The translations under genes were made by a program, and so were the position numbers. From NCBI RefSeq assembly GCF_000682735.1, contig NZ_AWFD01000001.1:248001-312000 (forward strand): DNA of 64,000 nucleotides, written 5' to 3'. The notes beneath the pieces are model-generated. The model did not search any database. It had not been told where the DNA came from and worked only from the letters and a program-made list of their open reading frames with translations. Below are positions 1-9,632 of the stretch, piece by piece; position 1 is the stretch's first letter; the number at the start of each line of letters is the position of its first letter. The DNA is from Hyphomonas sp. CY54-11-8 (GTDB taxonomy: Bacteria > Pseudomonadota > Alphaproteobacteria > Caulobacterales > Hyphomonadaceae).

Positions 1-1
1 C

Positions 2-835
2 TTTGGCGGCCTTGTGTTCACGGGCGGCCACATGGCGATGGAGGCGCTGCCCCTCGAACTCGCCCTGATTGGCGGGGCCGCCGTGGGTACGCTGGTCATC
101 GGCAATTCGCCCGCCGTCGCCAAAGAGGCCGGGGCGGGGGTGCTTAAGGCGTTCACCGGCGCCAAATGGCGGCAGGAGGACTACCAGTCGATGCTGGTCC
201 TACTCGGCACGCTGATGCGCAAGGCCCGAAGGGGCGGCTTTGTCTCCATCGAGGCCGACATCGAAAACCCCATGGAGTCCGAAACCTTCGCCGCCGCGCC
301 CACCATCCGCGACGATGAGGCGGCCCGCTCCCTCATCTGCGACGCCTTCCGCCTGATGGCACTGGACCTGTCGGACCCGGCCCGCGCCGAGGCGCATATG
401 GACCAGTCGATCCATCAGAACCTTGGCCGCCGTATGAAGGCCGTCGCCGCGCTGCACACCGTGGCTGACGCTCTGCCGGCGCTCGGCATCGTGGCCGCCG
501 TACTGGGCATCATCCGCACCATGGGCTCGATCGACCAGTCACCTGCCGTACTGGGCGCGATGATCGGTACGGCGCTGCTCGGCACCTTCCTCGGCGTGTT
601 CCTCGCCTATGGCGTGGTCGGGCCGCTGGCCGCGCGTTTCGGACAGGTCGTCGAAGACGAAGCCGTCATGCTGGAAACCGCCCGCACAACGCTTGCCGCC
701 TTCGGAAGTGGCATCCAGCCCGGCATCTGCGTCGAACTCGGCCGCGCCTCCATCCCCGCAGACTTCCGCCCGGATGCGGGAGCAGTAGAGCGCGCCTCGA
801 CTGCTGCGCGCTTTGCGGGGCGCAGGGCGGCATAG
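2..835 (+). CDS. motA: Flagellar motor stator protein MotA (5' partial)
   Basis: The reading frame is open to the left edge and the first visible residues (FGGLVFTGG) continue without a start, so the N-terminus is missing. The product resembles MotA, the proton-channel stator subunit of the inner membrane that drives flagellar rotation with MotB. Visible features are the early segment ALPLELALIGGAA, a cytoplasmic stretch with basic residues (LMRKARRGG), and two hydrophobic segments around ALGIVAAVLGIIRTMG and GTALLGTFLGVFLAYG, the usual order of the last two membrane helices. MotB normally follows MotA, but the next gene here is an unrelated hydrolase. The start is outside the window; family assignment is confident. 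Confidence 0.88.
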   Translation, partial: FGGLVFTGGHMAMEALPLELALIGGAAVGTLVIGNSPAVAKEAGAGVLKAFTGAKWRQEDYQSMLVLLGTLMRKARRGGFVSIEADIENPMESETFAAAPTIRDDEAARSLICDAFRLMALDLSDPARAEAHMDQSIHQNLGRRMKAVAALHTVADALPALGIVAAVLGIIRTMGSIDQSPAVLGAMIGTALLGTFLGVFLAYGVVGPLAARFGQVVEDEAVMLETARTTLAAFGSGIQPGICVELGRASIPADFRPDAGAVERASTAARFAGRRAA

Positions 836-873
836 ATTGACCCCGCCGGCGACGCACCTAAACACTCCCCGGA

Positions 874-1884
874 ATGCCTGTTCTCCGCCTTGCCACGTTC
901 AATTGCGAAAACCTGATGATGCGCTGCGATTTTGCCCATACGGGCATTGCGCGGGCCCGCGAGCGGCTGACCGAGGTCGACGATGCGGTGGTCGCGGAGC
1001 AGGTGGATTCGGTCTTTGACGTCCTTTCGGAGGATGACCGGACGCTGACCGCCGAGGCGCTGGCGGTCACGCAGGCCGAGGTTTGCGCCCTGCAGGAGGT
1101 GGAGAACCTTGTCACGCTGACCGCGTTCGACACGCGCTACCTGGCGCGCTGGTCCGGGGCCGAGTTCGATGAACGCGTCCTCCTGGAGGGGAATGACTCC
1201 CGCGGCATTGATGTCGGGCTCCTGTCGCGCCTCCCGGTGATCCACTATCGCAGTCATGCGCGGGAGACCTATGGCACGCTTGGGCTGAAGCCGCCAAATG
1301 GACTGAGCGTCAACGACTATGCCTTCCGGCGCGACTGCCTTGAGGCGGATATCCTGAAGGACGGGTGCGTGCTGACGCTTTTCGTCTGTCATTTCAAGTC
1401 AATGTTCGGCGGCCGGCACAGGACCCGCGCCATCCGGGAGGCCGAAGCGCAGGCCGTGCGCCTGATCATTGAGCGCCGCTTTCCGGATCCCGCCTCTGCC
1501 GAATGGGTGATCCTTGGCGATTTCAACGACTATTTCGAACGCGACGGGCAAGCCCTGCACGATCATGGCCTCGGCCCCCTGATCGATGACGGGTTTGCTG
1601 TCGACCTCGTCACCCATTCCGTCGCCGACCCGTATGACCGGTGGACCCACCACTATAATGGCGACGACACATATGGCGCGCTGGACCATATCTTCCTCTC
1701 CCCGGCACTTGCGCAGCGCAATGCGAGACCACACGTACGCATCGTTCGTGCGGGAACCCCTTTTCGCGCGCGGCGTTATGAGGGGGCACGTTTTCCTGGC
1801 GTAGGCTGGAGCGAGCCGAAGGCTTCGGACCATTGTCCGCTGGCCACGACACTGCAGTTTGAAGGACGCCCGCTGGAGCCGTAA
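874..1884 (+). CDS. Endonuclease/exonuclease/phosphatase (EEP) family hydrolase
   Basis: This 336-residue protein has the ordered active-site motifs of the DNase I / exonuclease III / phosphatase fold: FNCENL at residues 9-14 (Asn), LQEVENL with catalytic Glu near 75, ILGDFND near 212-218 (Asp and Asn), and a terminal SDHCP near 319 (Asp-His pair). These enzymes use a divalent metal to cut phosphodiester or phosphoester bonds; the substrate cannot be read from sequence. No signal peptide is obvious, so it is probably cytoplasmic. It stands between motA and an unknown gene on the same strand with short gaps. Nuclease versus lipid or sugar phosphatase remains open. Confidence 0.8.
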   Translation: MPVLRLATFNCENLMMRCDFAHTGIARARERLTEVDDAVVAEQVDSVFDVLSEDDRTLTAEALAVTQAEVCALQEVENLVTLTAFDTRYLARWSGAEFDERVLLEGNDSRGIDVGLLSRLPVIHYRSHARETYGTLGLKPPNGLSVNDYAFRRDCLEADILKDGCVLTLFVCHFKSMFGGRHRTRAIREAEAQAVRLIIERRFPDPASAEWVILGDFNDYFERDGQALHDHGLGPLIDDGFAVDLVTHSVADPYDRWTHHYNGDDTYGALDHIFLSPALAQRNARPHVRIVRAGTPFRARRYEGARFPGVGWSEPKASDHCPLATTLQFEGRPLEP

Positions 1885-1932
1885 GATCTGTTCCGGTAAC
1901 GCACTTTCCCGAATGTTTGGAGGCCCGCAGCC

Positions 1933-2457
1933 ATGTCCCGTTTAGACAAGCTGGTCGAGACCGTTGAGATCTATCAGGCGCTGGCCACCGAGAATTACGA
2001 CCGGATTCGCGGCCTCGCCGAACAGATCCGTGGCGGCCTGTGTGATTATATCGGCATGGGCGAGATACCCTGCGTCTACCTGGTGCCGCCAACGGGCCAG
2101 TTCGAGCCGAAAGCCTATGGCGATGCCGCGTTTTCGATGCCGCCACGCGGATTCCGTACGCTGTCACCGGTGGCATTCGGCCTGGCTGTGCGCCTGTCCC
2201 GTGGCAATGACTGGCTGCGCATCACGATGGAATGCCGGAAAGTGGGTGAGACCTTCAAGGTCAGCATCGAGGACGGTTCGGAATACGAATTCAAGCTGCC
2301 AATCAGTTTCGAGACCCAGCTGCCTTTCTATGATCACATCTACTCCCACATTCTGAACTGGTTTACCGATCAGATCGAACGCTACAAGAATGGCGAATAC
2401 GGCAGCCGGGTGATCGGCTTTGACTTCGCAGATGACACGAACCAGCAGGACGTTTAG
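1933..2457 (+). CDS. Conserved-looking hypothetical protein, 174 aa
   Basis: I do not recognise a family. The 174-residue protein starts at an ATG preceded by a GGAGG-like site (tttggaggcc). It is soluble and slightly acidic, with no signal peptide or membrane helix. The N-terminal third looks helical (KLVETVEIYQALATENYDRI) and the remainder alternates hydrophobic and charged residues typical of an alpha/beta fold, ending in an acidic tail. It lies between the EEP hydrolase and the antiporter, with 48 and 35 base gaps, so it could share their transcript. No function is assigned. Confidence 0.6.
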   Translation: MSRLDKLVETVEIYQALATENYDRIRGLAEQIRGGLCDYIGMGEIPCVYLVPPTGQFEPKAYGDAAFSMPPRGFRTLSPVAFGLAVRLSRGNDWLRITMECRKVGETFKVSIEDGSEYEFKLPISFETQLPFYDHIYSHILNWFTDQIERYKNGEYGSRVIGFDFADDTNQQDV

Positions 2458-2492
2458 GTTTCCGCTGGGGCATCACCTGAGATGGGATACAT

Positions 2493-4427
2493 ATGAACGG
2501 CTTTGAGATTGCCCTGGCGAGTGCGGGGTCAAGCGAGCTTATCTTTGCCTGCGCCCTGATCGGCGCGCTGGGGATCGGCGCGCAATGGCTCGCCTGGCGG
2601 CTGCAGGCGCCGGCCATCGTGCTGATGGCGCTGGCAGGCCTTGCCGTCGGCCCGCTCTGGGCCGTGATTTTCGGTGAGGCACTGCTGGACCCGCAGCGCG
2701 TGTTCAATGGCGGCGGCAAGGAGCTGCTGCGCCCCATCGTGTCGCTGGCTGTGGCCGTGATCCTGTTCGAGGGCGGCCTTGTCCTGAAATTCGAGACCCT
2801 GCGCGAAGCTGGCGCCGCCGTGCGCCGGATGGTCTTCCTTGGCGGACCTCTGGCCTGGTTTCTGGGTTCGCTCGCGGCCCGCTATGTGGCCGGACTCGAT
2901 TGGGGCAGCGCCGTTGTGTTTGCGGGCGTACTGGTGGTTACCGGGCCGACGGTGATCATGCCGCTGCTGCGCCAGTCTAAGCTGGGTGGCCGGGCAGGGG
3001 CCTTCCTGAAATGGGAGGGCATCGTCAACGACCCGGTGGGCGCCTTGTTCGCCGTTGCCGCCTTTGAAATCATCCGAGTTGCCGCGACCGGCGAGTCCAT
3101 TCTCGGCAAAGGCGCGATGATCGTCTTCGCCGCGGCACTGGGCGTCGGCCTCGGCATCGCCTTTGGCCTCGGCATGGTGCGCGCCTTCCGTCAAGGCTGG
3201 ACGCCGGAATACCTGAAAGCGCCGATCATCTTCGCCTCGATCATCCTCTGTTACGCCATGGCCGAGATGATCGAGAAGGAGATCGGCCTCGTCGCCGTCA
3301 CCGCCTATGGCATGACGCTGGCCAATTCGCGCCTCGCTGGCCTCAATGAGCTGCGCAAGTTCAAGGAAGATATCGCCGTCCTGCTCGTCTCCGGCGTGTT
3401 CGTGATCCTGACGGCAAACCTGACGCCGGACGTGATCCGGCGGGCGCTGACCTGGAACACGCTCGCCTTCCTGATGGTGATGCTGTTCGTTGTGCGCCCG
3501 CTGTCTGTCTGGATCTCGACCTTCGGCACGCTGAAGCGGAACGAGGCGCTGCTGCTCGGCTGGATTGCGCCGCGCGGTGTGGTTGCCGTGGCCGTCTCCA
3601 GCCTGTTCGCGACCCTGCTCGCCGATCTCGGCCGTCAGGGCGATTCCAAATTCTACTTCTCCGGCGCCGAACAGATCACGCCGCTGGCCTTTGCCATGGT
3701 GTTCACGACTGTCGTACTGCACGGCTTCACCATTGGCCCGCTGGCCCGGCGTCTGGGCCTCGCCCGCAAGGAGCGGCCAGGCGTGCTGCTGGTCGGCGTC
3801 AATCCGTGGAGCATCGATTTTGCCCGCACGCTCAAGGATATCGGCATCGAGCCGATCCTGGCGGACAATACCTGGCGGCGCCTGCGCCCCGCGCGCGAAG
3901 CCGGCCTCAGCACCTTCTTTGGTGAGGTCCTGTCGGAAGATGCCGAAGTGCGGCTGGACCATTCGGCCTTTGACCAGGTGCTCGGCCTGTCGGCGAACGA
4001 GCCCTATAACGCGCTTGTCTCCAGTCATTTCGCGCCGGAACTCGGCCGCCACAAAGTGTTCCAGCTATCGGCCCAGGAGACCGAGGAAGACGATCACCGC
4101 ACACTGGGCCTCTCCACGCGTGGCCGCACGCTGATCCGCCGGGGCCGCAGCTATGATAGCTTGATCCGCGACCATTATCGCGGCTGGGAATTCTCGAAGA
4201 CGCGCCTGACCGAAACTTACGATATCGAGCACTTCAAGCGCGACCGCCCGAAGGCCGATATCGTTGCAGAGCTCCGTCCGGACGGCACGCTGAACTTCCT
4301 CGGCCCTCATCGTGAGGTGAAGGGCGGTGAAGGCGTGATGCTGATCAGCTTCGGCCCACCGCGCGAAGCAGAGACCCCGGCAGCCGAGGCTGTGGAAGAA
4401 TCCTCCGAGTCTCCGGCCACCGCCTAA
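2493..4427 (+). CDS. CPA1-type Na+/H+ antiporter with C-terminal Rossmann-like domain
   Basis: The 644-residue protein has about twelve hydrophobic segments in its first 420 residues, including the CPA1/NhaP-like stretch VILFEGGLVLKF and a half-helix pair around VTGPTVIMPLL and EGIVNDPVGALF, where the Asn-Asp pair is the expected ion-binding site. After residue 425 it becomes soluble; GVLLVGVNPWSIDFARTL resembles a degenerate TrkA-N nucleotide-binding motif, suggesting ligand gating. Such proteins exchange monovalent cations for protons in the inner membrane for pH and salt homeostasis. The ion (Na+ or K+) cannot be decided from sequence. The C-terminus is Glu/Ser-rich and likely disordered. 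Confidence 0.85.
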   Translation: MNGFEIALASAGSSELIFACALIGALGIGAQWLAWRLQAPAIVLMALAGLAVGPLWAVIFGEALLDPQRVFNGGGKELLRPIVSLAVAVILFEGGLVLKFETLREAGAAVRRMVFLGGPLAWFLGSLAARYVAGLDWGSAVVFAGVLVVTGPTVIMPLLRQSKLGGRAGAFLKWEGIVNDPVGALFAVAAFEIIRVAATGESILGKGAMIVFAAALGVGLGIAFGLGMVRAFRQGWTPEYLKAPIIFASIILCYAMAEMIEKEIGLVAVTAYGMTLANSRLAGLNELRKFKEDIAVLLVSGVFVILTANLTPDVIRRALTWNTLAFLMVMLFVVRPLSVWISTFGTLKRNEALLLGWIAPRGVVAVAVSSLFATLLADLGRQGDSKFYFSGAEQITPLAFAMVFTTVVLHGFTIGPLARRLGLARKERPGVLLVGVNPWSIDFARTLKDIGIEPILADNTWRRLRPAREAGLSTFFGEVLSEDAEVRLDHSAFDQVLGLSANEPYNALVSSHFAPELGRHKVFQLSAQETEEDDHRTLGLSTRGRTLIRRGRSYDSLIRDHYRGWEFSKTRLTETYDIEHFKRDRPKADIVAELRPDGTLNFLGPHREVKGGEGVMLISFGPPREAETPAAEAVEESSESPATA

Positions 4428-4536
4428 CGCAAGTAGAGTATGGAATCCGTATTGTGTACTGAGGTGGGTTCTGCGCACGAGTTCTCCCGCCGCTGGCGCA
4501 CCTTCCCAAGGGGCCGGGTCTTTGTTTTTATGCGGA

Positions 4537-5265
4537 TTATTCTCCGGCGGCCTGCAGGCCTGCCCCATGGGTGCGCAGCCAGGACCTGTGACGCTTCCAG
4601 TCCGGGCAGCATCTGGCCACCTGTGCCCAGAATTTCGGCGAGTGATTCATCTCAAGGATGTGAGCGCATTCGTGCGCGGCCACATAGTCCAGCACGTCCG
4701 GCGGGGCCATGATCAGGCGCCAGGAAAAGGAAAGCTGCCCGTCATGCGTGCACGACCCCCAGCGCGAGCGCGTATCCTTCACCGAAATGCTCTTGTGGAC
4801 GACGCCAAGTGTGGCCGTGTGGCGCTTTACCGCGCGGGTCAGGTCCGCCCGGGCCTGCTTCTTGAGGAAGCGCATCACACGCAGGTCCATCGTCTCCGGG
4901 TCACCCGGAACACTCAGTAATCTCGGGGAAATTTCGTCTTCAGGCCAGATTTTCGCGATCCGTCCCTCGCCTTCCGAGGTGAGCTGGAGCGGGGCGCCTC
5001 GATACTGGATCATGGCGCCTTCCTCGAACCGGACAGGTTCCGGCAGGTGCTGCAGGCGCATCGAGATCCAGTCGGCGCGTTCTGCAGCAAAGGCTGCAGC
5101 ATCCTTGATCTGTCGGCGTGACGGGGCGACGGCGACGGCCTCGCGGCGGCGTTCATCGAGGCGCAGAATCAGCCGTCTGGCCTTGGCATTTACCTCAAAC
5201 CGGACCCGCACACGATGCCCGTTCGGGGCACGTAGTGTCATTGTCTGGCCATTGTTGTAGGTCAT
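4537..5265 (-). CDS. YgjP-type zinc metallopeptidase-fold protein (DUF45)
   Basis: A 242-residue protein with the family signature HECAH (HExxH zinc motif), followed about a helix later by HSPKFW, which supplies the third His ligand. The run SRWGSC before it is also typical of YgjP/DUF45 proteins, and the C-terminal PDWKRHRSWL motif is conserved in the family. The N-terminal half is a beta-rich domain rich in Arg. These proteins are predicted cytoplasmic metal-dependent hydrolases of poorly defined substrate. The ATG has a GGAAG site upstream. It is convergent with the antiporter and divergent from the lipoprotein gene. Confidence 0.85.
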   Translation of the reverse strand: MTYNNGQTMTLRAPNGHRVRVRFEVNAKARRLILRLDERRREAVAVAPSRRQIKDAAAFAAERADWISMRLQHLPEPVRFEEGAMIQYRGAPLQLTSEGEGRIAKIWPEDEISPRLLSVPGDPETMDLRVMRFLKKQARADLTRAVKRHTATLGVVHKSISVKDTRSRWGSCTHDGQLSFSWRLIMAPPDVLDYVAAHECAHILEMNHSPKFWAQVARCCPDWKRHRSWLRTHGAGLQAAGE

Positions 5266-5334
5266 TGCTAAGACTTCCGCTCAAACGCCGGATTCGCGTG
5301 CATTCCAATACCCAATTATTCAGAGGGCCAACAT

Positions 5335-6954
5335 ATGAAATATTTGCTGACGGGCGTTGCCGCCATCACAATGCTTACGGCTTGCGGGCAGAAAGACAAG
5401 CCGGATGACGCCGCCGTGCCGTCAGGAATTGTGTTCTCCGAATCCAAGATTCCATCCTACTCAGTCCATAAAGGAGATGCAGGATCGGCTGCCGCCGCCC
5501 TCGCCGCCATGTCGCTGGAAACTTCCGGCTCCGGCAATGTCACCTGGGACAAGCGGGCCCTCAATGGCGACAAGGCCGTCTTCACCGGCGTCACCATCGT
5601 CACGTCCGCCTATGAGGCCGACGATGAGGACGAGATCTCCGAGCTTGATGGCGCGGACCTGACGGTTGCAACGCTTGAACTGGACGGTCTCGCCATGCTG
5701 GACGGTGAGCCGAGCTTCTCCCGTATCCTGCTCAACGACATCACCTTCGTGCCGACAGATCCGGACGAGGCCGAAAATGGCTCCGGCAAGATCGGCTCCA
5801 TCGACCTCGTCAATCCGTCTCCGGAAACCGCCAACTGGGTCGCCAGCCTGTTCTCCGAAGATGAAGTGCCGGACCTGCCGGAAGGCGACGCCCTCGCCTT
5901 CGACCATTGGGCCGTCAAGGATGTCGATTTCCGCATCGACGATCCCGATGGCGAAGAGGGCACCTTTACCATCGGCACAATCGAAGTAACGGGTCTCAAG
6001 GAGCAAGCGGCCGCCCTGATGAAGCTGGACGGCCTGACCTTCGATATGTTCGACCCGGTCGAAGATACCAAGATGAAGCTCAATCTCGCCTCTATCGAGA
6101 TGCGCGGCGCAGACCTTGGCCTGCTGACCGATGCATCAGAAGACGCGGCAGACCCGGAAGAGGTCTCGCAGATGATGAATCTGGCGGGGCAGGACCCGGC
6201 CAATCCGGGCTATGAATCCCTGACGCTCAACGGCTTCGACATGGACATGGCCGGCGTGAAGATCGACCTGCCGAAGCTCGTCTCCGCCGTTGGCCGTGAC
6301 AAGAAGAACGGTGTCGTCGCCGTGAAGACCGAGCCGTTCAAGGTTTCTCTCACCACGGATGAAGGCAAATATGGCGAGCAGCTGGCCGGCCAGCTGGCCA
6401 TGCTGGGCTATCAGGAGCTGGAACTGTCCGGCGCCGGATACCAGACCTATGACGAGGCCTCCGATCTCACCACCTATAAAAAGGGTGAGAACTTCTGGGA
6501 GCTGAAGGACGGGTTCCGCATCGATTTCGGTGCGCAATATGCCGGCGCCAAGGCCATGGCCGAGGCAGACGCATCCGACGATCCGGCGGACATGCTGGGC
6601 GATACGCTCGACAACATGATCATCCACAATATGGAACTGTCGATCGACGATGACGGCTTCATGGACCGGGCTTTCAACGCTTATGCCGCCCAGTCCGGGC
6701 AGGACCCGCAGGAGATCCGCAACCAGCTGACCGGTCTCCTGGCCATGGCGCCAATGATGGCGGCTGGCAGCGGCATCGATCCTGAGCTGCTGACCGAGGC
6801 CTCGACAGCGCTTTCCAGCTTTGTGACCAGCCCCAAGACGCTGACCATCAAGCTCGCTCCGGCCGAGCCGCTGGCCATGTCCACGCTGGCCGACATGGAA
6901 GACCCGTCGGCCCTGACGAAAGAGAAGCTCGGCTTCTCCGCCGCCAACGAATAG
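5335..6954 (+). CDS. Large predicted lipoprotein of unknown function
   Basis: The 539-residue product begins with a lipoprotein signal (MKYLLTGVAAITMLTAC) with Cys-17 as the lipidation site. The mature protein is very acidic and mostly beta-like, with repeated short modules of the form LxLxGLxxL followed by Asp/Glu clusters, for example near residues 110-140, 200-240 and 295-320. This suggests a solenoid-like envelope protein. No catalytic motif is recognised. It is monocistronic: its own upstream region separates it from the divergent ygjP-like gene and a strong hairpin terminator follows. The +2 residue is Gly, so outer-membrane sorting is likely but not proven. Confidence 0.75.
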   Translation: MKYLLTGVAAITMLTACGQKDKPDDAAVPSGIVFSESKIPSYSVHKGDAGSAAAALAAMSLETSGSGNVTWDKRALNGDKAVFTGVTIVTSAYEADDEDEISELDGADLTVATLELDGLAMLDGEPSFSRILLNDITFVPTDPDEAENGSGKIGSIDLVNPSPETANWVASLFSEDEVPDLPEGDALAFDHWAVKDVDFRIDDPDGEEGTFTIGTIEVTGLKEQAAALMKLDGLTFDMFDPVEDTKMKLNLASIEMRGADLGLLTDASEDAADPEEVSQMMNLAGQDPANPGYESLTLNGFDMDMAGVKIDLPKLVSAVGRDKKNGVVAVKTEPFKVSLTTDEGKYGEQLAGQLAMLGYQELELSGAGYQTYDEASDLTTYKKGENFWELKDGFRIDFGAQYAGAKAMAEADASDDPADMLGDTLDNMIIHNMELSIDDDGFMDRAFNAYAAQSGQDPQEIRNQLTGLLAMAPMMAAGSGIDPELLTEASTALSSFVTSPKTLTIKLAPAEPLAMSTLADMEDPSALTKEKLGFSAANE

Positions 6955-6973
6955 GCTTCCTGACCACATGAGG

Positions 6974-7013
6974 AGCGCGCGCATCCTTCTGGGTGCGCGC
7001 GCTTTTCTTTTTT
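6974..7013 (+). terminator. Rho-independent terminator after the lipoprotein gene
   Basis: A 10 bp stem (arms 6974-6983 and 6994-7003, mainly alternating GC) encloses a 10-base loop and is followed by a T-rich tract from 7003 to 7013. It lies 20 bases after the lipoprotein stop on the same strand, which is textbook geometry. Confidence 0.92.
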
Positions 7014-7039
7014 GCGGGCCGGGTGCATAGCGTATCGCC

Positions 7040-7861
7040 ATGAAAATCGCATTCTTCGGAGACGTCGTCGGAAAGCCCGGCCGCCAGGCCGTGTTGGACC
7101 ATCTGCCGGGCCTGAAAGCCCGCCTGCAGGTCGACTTTGCCATCGTCAACGCAGAGAACGCCGCCGGCGGCTTTGGCCTGACGAGCGCCATCGCGGAAGA
7201 GTTCTTCAATGCGGGGGCGGACTGTCTGACCCTTGGCGACCATGCCTGGGACCAGCGCGAGGCGCTGACCTATATCGAGCGGGAGCCGCGCCTCCTGCGC
7301 CCCGTCAATTATCCTGCCGCGGCCAATGCGCCGGGGAAGGGGGCGCATCTCTTCGCCCTGCCGGATGGCCGCCGCATCGGCGTGATCCAGGCGCAGGGCA
7401 ATGTGTTCATGAAACAGACGATGAGCTGCCCGTTCGACGCCGTGGACGCTGCGCTCGATTCCATGCCGCTCGGCGCCGTGGCCGATGCCATCGTGGTCGA
7501 CATGCATTGCGAGGCGACGTCAGAGAAAATGGCCATGGGCCACCATTGCGACGGCCGCGCCAGCCTCGTTGTCGGCAGCCACACCCATGTGCCGACCGCC
7601 GACACGATGATCCTCGAAGGCGGCACGGCCTACCAGACCGATGCCGGCATGTGCGGCGACTATGACAGCGTCATCGGCATGCAGAAGCAGATCTCGCTCT
7701 ATCGCTTCCAGACCCAGCTGCCCGGTGACCGCTACCAGCCGGCCCTCGGCGAAGGCACGCTCTGCGGCACCTATGTCGAAACCGACGACCGCACCGGCCT
7801 CGCCATCCGTATAGAGCCGATCCGCATCGGTGGCAGACTGAGCGAGATGGTTCCGGGCTGA
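7040..7861 (+). CDS. TIGR00282/YmdB-family metallophosphoesterase
   Basis: The 273-residue protein opens with IAFFGDVVGKPGR, the metal-binding signature of YmdB-type phosphoesterases, followed by NAENAAGGFGL, GDHAWD, DMHCEATSEK and VGSHTHVPTAD, which provide the Asp/Asn/His ligands of a di-metal site. Characterised relatives hydrolyse 2',3'-cyclic nucleotides and affect RNA turnover; whether this one does is inferred. In alphaproteobacteria this gene often lies next to yebC-related genes, and yebC lies about 6 kb downstream here. It is cytoplasmic, of full family length, and convergent with the oleate hydratase gene. Confidence 0.88.
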   Translation: MKIAFFGDVVGKPGRQAVLDHLPGLKARLQVDFAIVNAENAAGGFGLTSAIAEEFFNAGADCLTLGDHAWDQREALTYIEREPRLLRPVNYPAAANAPGKGAHLFALPDGRRIGVIQAQGNVFMKQTMSCPFDAVDAALDSMPLGAVADAIVVDMHCEATSEKMAMGHHCDGRASLVVGSHTHVPTADTMILEGGTAYQTDAGMCGDYDSVIGMQKQISLYRFQTQLPGDRYQPALGEGTLCGTYVETDDRTGLAIRIEPIRIGGRLSEMVPG

Positions 7862-7863
7862 GT

Positions 7864-9441
7864 CTATCCGGCGAGGATTGTCCGCAGGGCGCTTGCAATC
7901 ACAATCGGGTTGCGGTCTGTCCGCTTCACGGGTGGCGGCGGATTGCCGCCGGCCAGCCTGTGCACGGCCGTCATGGCGGAGCGGACGGAGTATTCGACCG
8001 TGAAGACGACATCGTGCGGTTGTTCGCAATACTGGCCGAGGCAGGCGAAGTTGCTGGCGCCTGCAGGCACGACATCCGGCCGGTCGCCAGCGCGTCGCGG
8101 CATGAACTGGCTGGTGATCAGCGGCATCATGCAGGGCCGGACGATGGCATCGCAGAACATTGCGTCTGCCTCGTCGCCGAGCCGTAACTGGCCCGCAAGC
8201 TCCGCCAGGATCTCGTCGCCCGAGCACTCTGCCATCGGCTTCTTCACGAAGTCACCCTCCCGGTCGCCGAGCAGGCCATAGCCCCAGAAGACATAGGTGC
8301 CATCTGCCTGGCGACGGAAGTGCGGCTGGTGGAGCATAACGAAGCACAGCATCCAGCCAGAATCGGCGATGGTCACCAGGCCGCCCGTACCAGTCCGGTT
8401 GCCGGAAAAGCGCTCCATGTGATCGACGAAGGCCGGATTCTTCAGGGTCACCGTGAAGGATTCCCAGCGTGTGCGCGTAACGTCCGGGCAGAACAGGTCC
8501 GGCCGTCCGAATACGGGCGTCTTCGCCGCGAGGTTTTGCCACAGCGTCCAGGCGCTCTCCGTCTCCGGGGCGGGCGGGGGCGCCGTGTTCGACCCCTGAA
8601 CCGAATTGGCCGTCATCGAGCCGAGCGTAAAGAAGACGCGGTCATGTTCGGAAACCGGCATGGTCTCGCGCCGCCCGGCCCGGTCGAGAATGAGTTCGGC
8701 GACGCTGAGCGCCTCTCCCGGCCCGTCAAGGCTCGCATCGACAATCTCCGTGCCCGTCGCGAACGTCACGCCCCGTTCTGTCAGCCAGTCCACGATGGGC
8801 GCGATCAGCGAGTCATACTGGTTGAACCGCGTCCTCAGAACGCCTTCCATACGGGTGAAGCCTGGGAAGAGGTGGATGAAGCGCTTCAGGTAACGCGCGA
8901 GCTCAATCGCGCTGTGCCATGTCTGGAAGGCAAACATCGTGCTCCACATGATCCAGAAGTTCGACTGGAAGAAGGCCGCATCGAAGCAGTCCTCAATCGC
9001 CTTTCCATCCAGCGTCTTTTCTTTCGCCAGAATCAGGCGAGCCAGGTCCCGCATGTCGCGCAGGCGCAGGCCGAGGCGCGTGTCGGCCTTCGCGCCATTC
9101 CGGATAAGCCGGCAGCGAGAAGATCCGGGTACGTCCCGGTTGAAGGCGAATATGTCCTCCTTCGCTGACAGACCGTCCGGCAATCTGCTCGGAATGGATT
9201 GCAACAGGTCGAAGGTGCAGATGAAGTTCGGCTCGAACATCCGCCCGCCGCGCACGAGATAGCCTATGTCCGCATCGCCGGACCCGTCGAGGCTGCCGCC
9301 GAAGCGGTCTTCCTTCTCGAAGATCGTGACCTGCTCGCCTGCAACGTTAGCATCGCGGATCAGGAACACCGCCGCCGCCAGCGAGGCGATCCCGCCCCCG
9401 GCGAGATAGTAATGCGCAGGCCGTTCCGGTTCGCGTGTCAT
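7864..9441 (-). CDS. ohyA: Oleate hydratase (MCRA family flavoprotein)
   Basis: The 525-residue product matches oleate hydratases (myosin-cross-reactive antigen family), FAD enzymes that add water to the cis-9 double bond of oleate. The FAD dinucleotide motif YLAGGGIASLAAAVFLIRD begins at residue 12, EKEDRFGGSLDG follows, and RGGRMFEPNF is the conserved loop near the active site. Length is at the short end of the family (about 530-650). The ATG at 9441 has a GGGAGGGCGG site. Hydration of unsaturated fatty acids can detoxify them or make hydroxy-fatty-acids; a fatty-acid desaturase and a thiolase occur elsewhere in this window, but no operon links them. Confidence 0.9.
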   Translation of the reverse strand: MTREPERPAHYYLAGGGIASLAAAVFLIRDANVAGEQVTIFEKEDRFGGSLDGSGDADIGYLVRGGRMFEPNFICTFDLLQSIPSRLPDGLSAKEDIFAFNRDVPGSSRCRLIRNGAKADTRLGLRLRDMRDLARLILAKEKTLDGKAIEDCFDAAFFQSNFWIMWSTMFAFQTWHSAIELARYLKRFIHLFPGFTRMEGVLRTRFNQYDSLIAPIVDWLTERGVTFATGTEIVDASLDGPGEALSVAELILDRAGRRETMPVSEHDRVFFTLGSMTANSVQGSNTAPPPAPETESAWTLWQNLAAKTPVFGRPDLFCPDVTRTRWESFTVTLKNPAFVDHMERFSGNRTGTGGLVTIADSGWMLCFVMLHQPHFRRQADGTYVFWGYGLLGDREGDFVKKPMAECSGDEILAELAGQLRLGDEADAMFCDAIVRPCMMPLITSQFMPRRAGDRPDVVPAGASNFACLGQYCEQPHDVVFTVEYSVRSAMTAVHRLAGGNPPPPVKRTDRNPIVIASALRTILAG

Positions 9442-9632
9442 CTGCCGCCCTCCCTGACGGGTTCAGCTGCCGCGGGCTGTGTTATTTCTTCAGCGCGGCG
9501 CTTATCGGATCAGACAGCGTTTTCGCCGCCCTGCCAAGTCGGCGATCGCTGTTAGGGAAGCGCACTTGTAAAGCATCATCACCTCCCGCGCCGCTGAAGC
9601 CCAAAGGAAATCGTGCAGGGTGATTGATGGTG
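9442..9632. other. 191-base gap between ohyA and the L,D-transpeptidase gene
   Basis: The gap is upstream of ohyA and downstream of the L,D-transpeptidase gene, both on the minus strand. I see no convincing gene and no strong hairpin with a T-tract; it presumably carries the ohyA promoter, which I cannot locate with confidence. Confidence 0.4.

Noticed and set aside
2529-4052. Long minus-strand frame of 507 residues across the antiporter gene
   Set aside because: It is a His/Gln/Arg-rich shadow of a high-GC coding region; the plus-strand frame is a clear antiporter.
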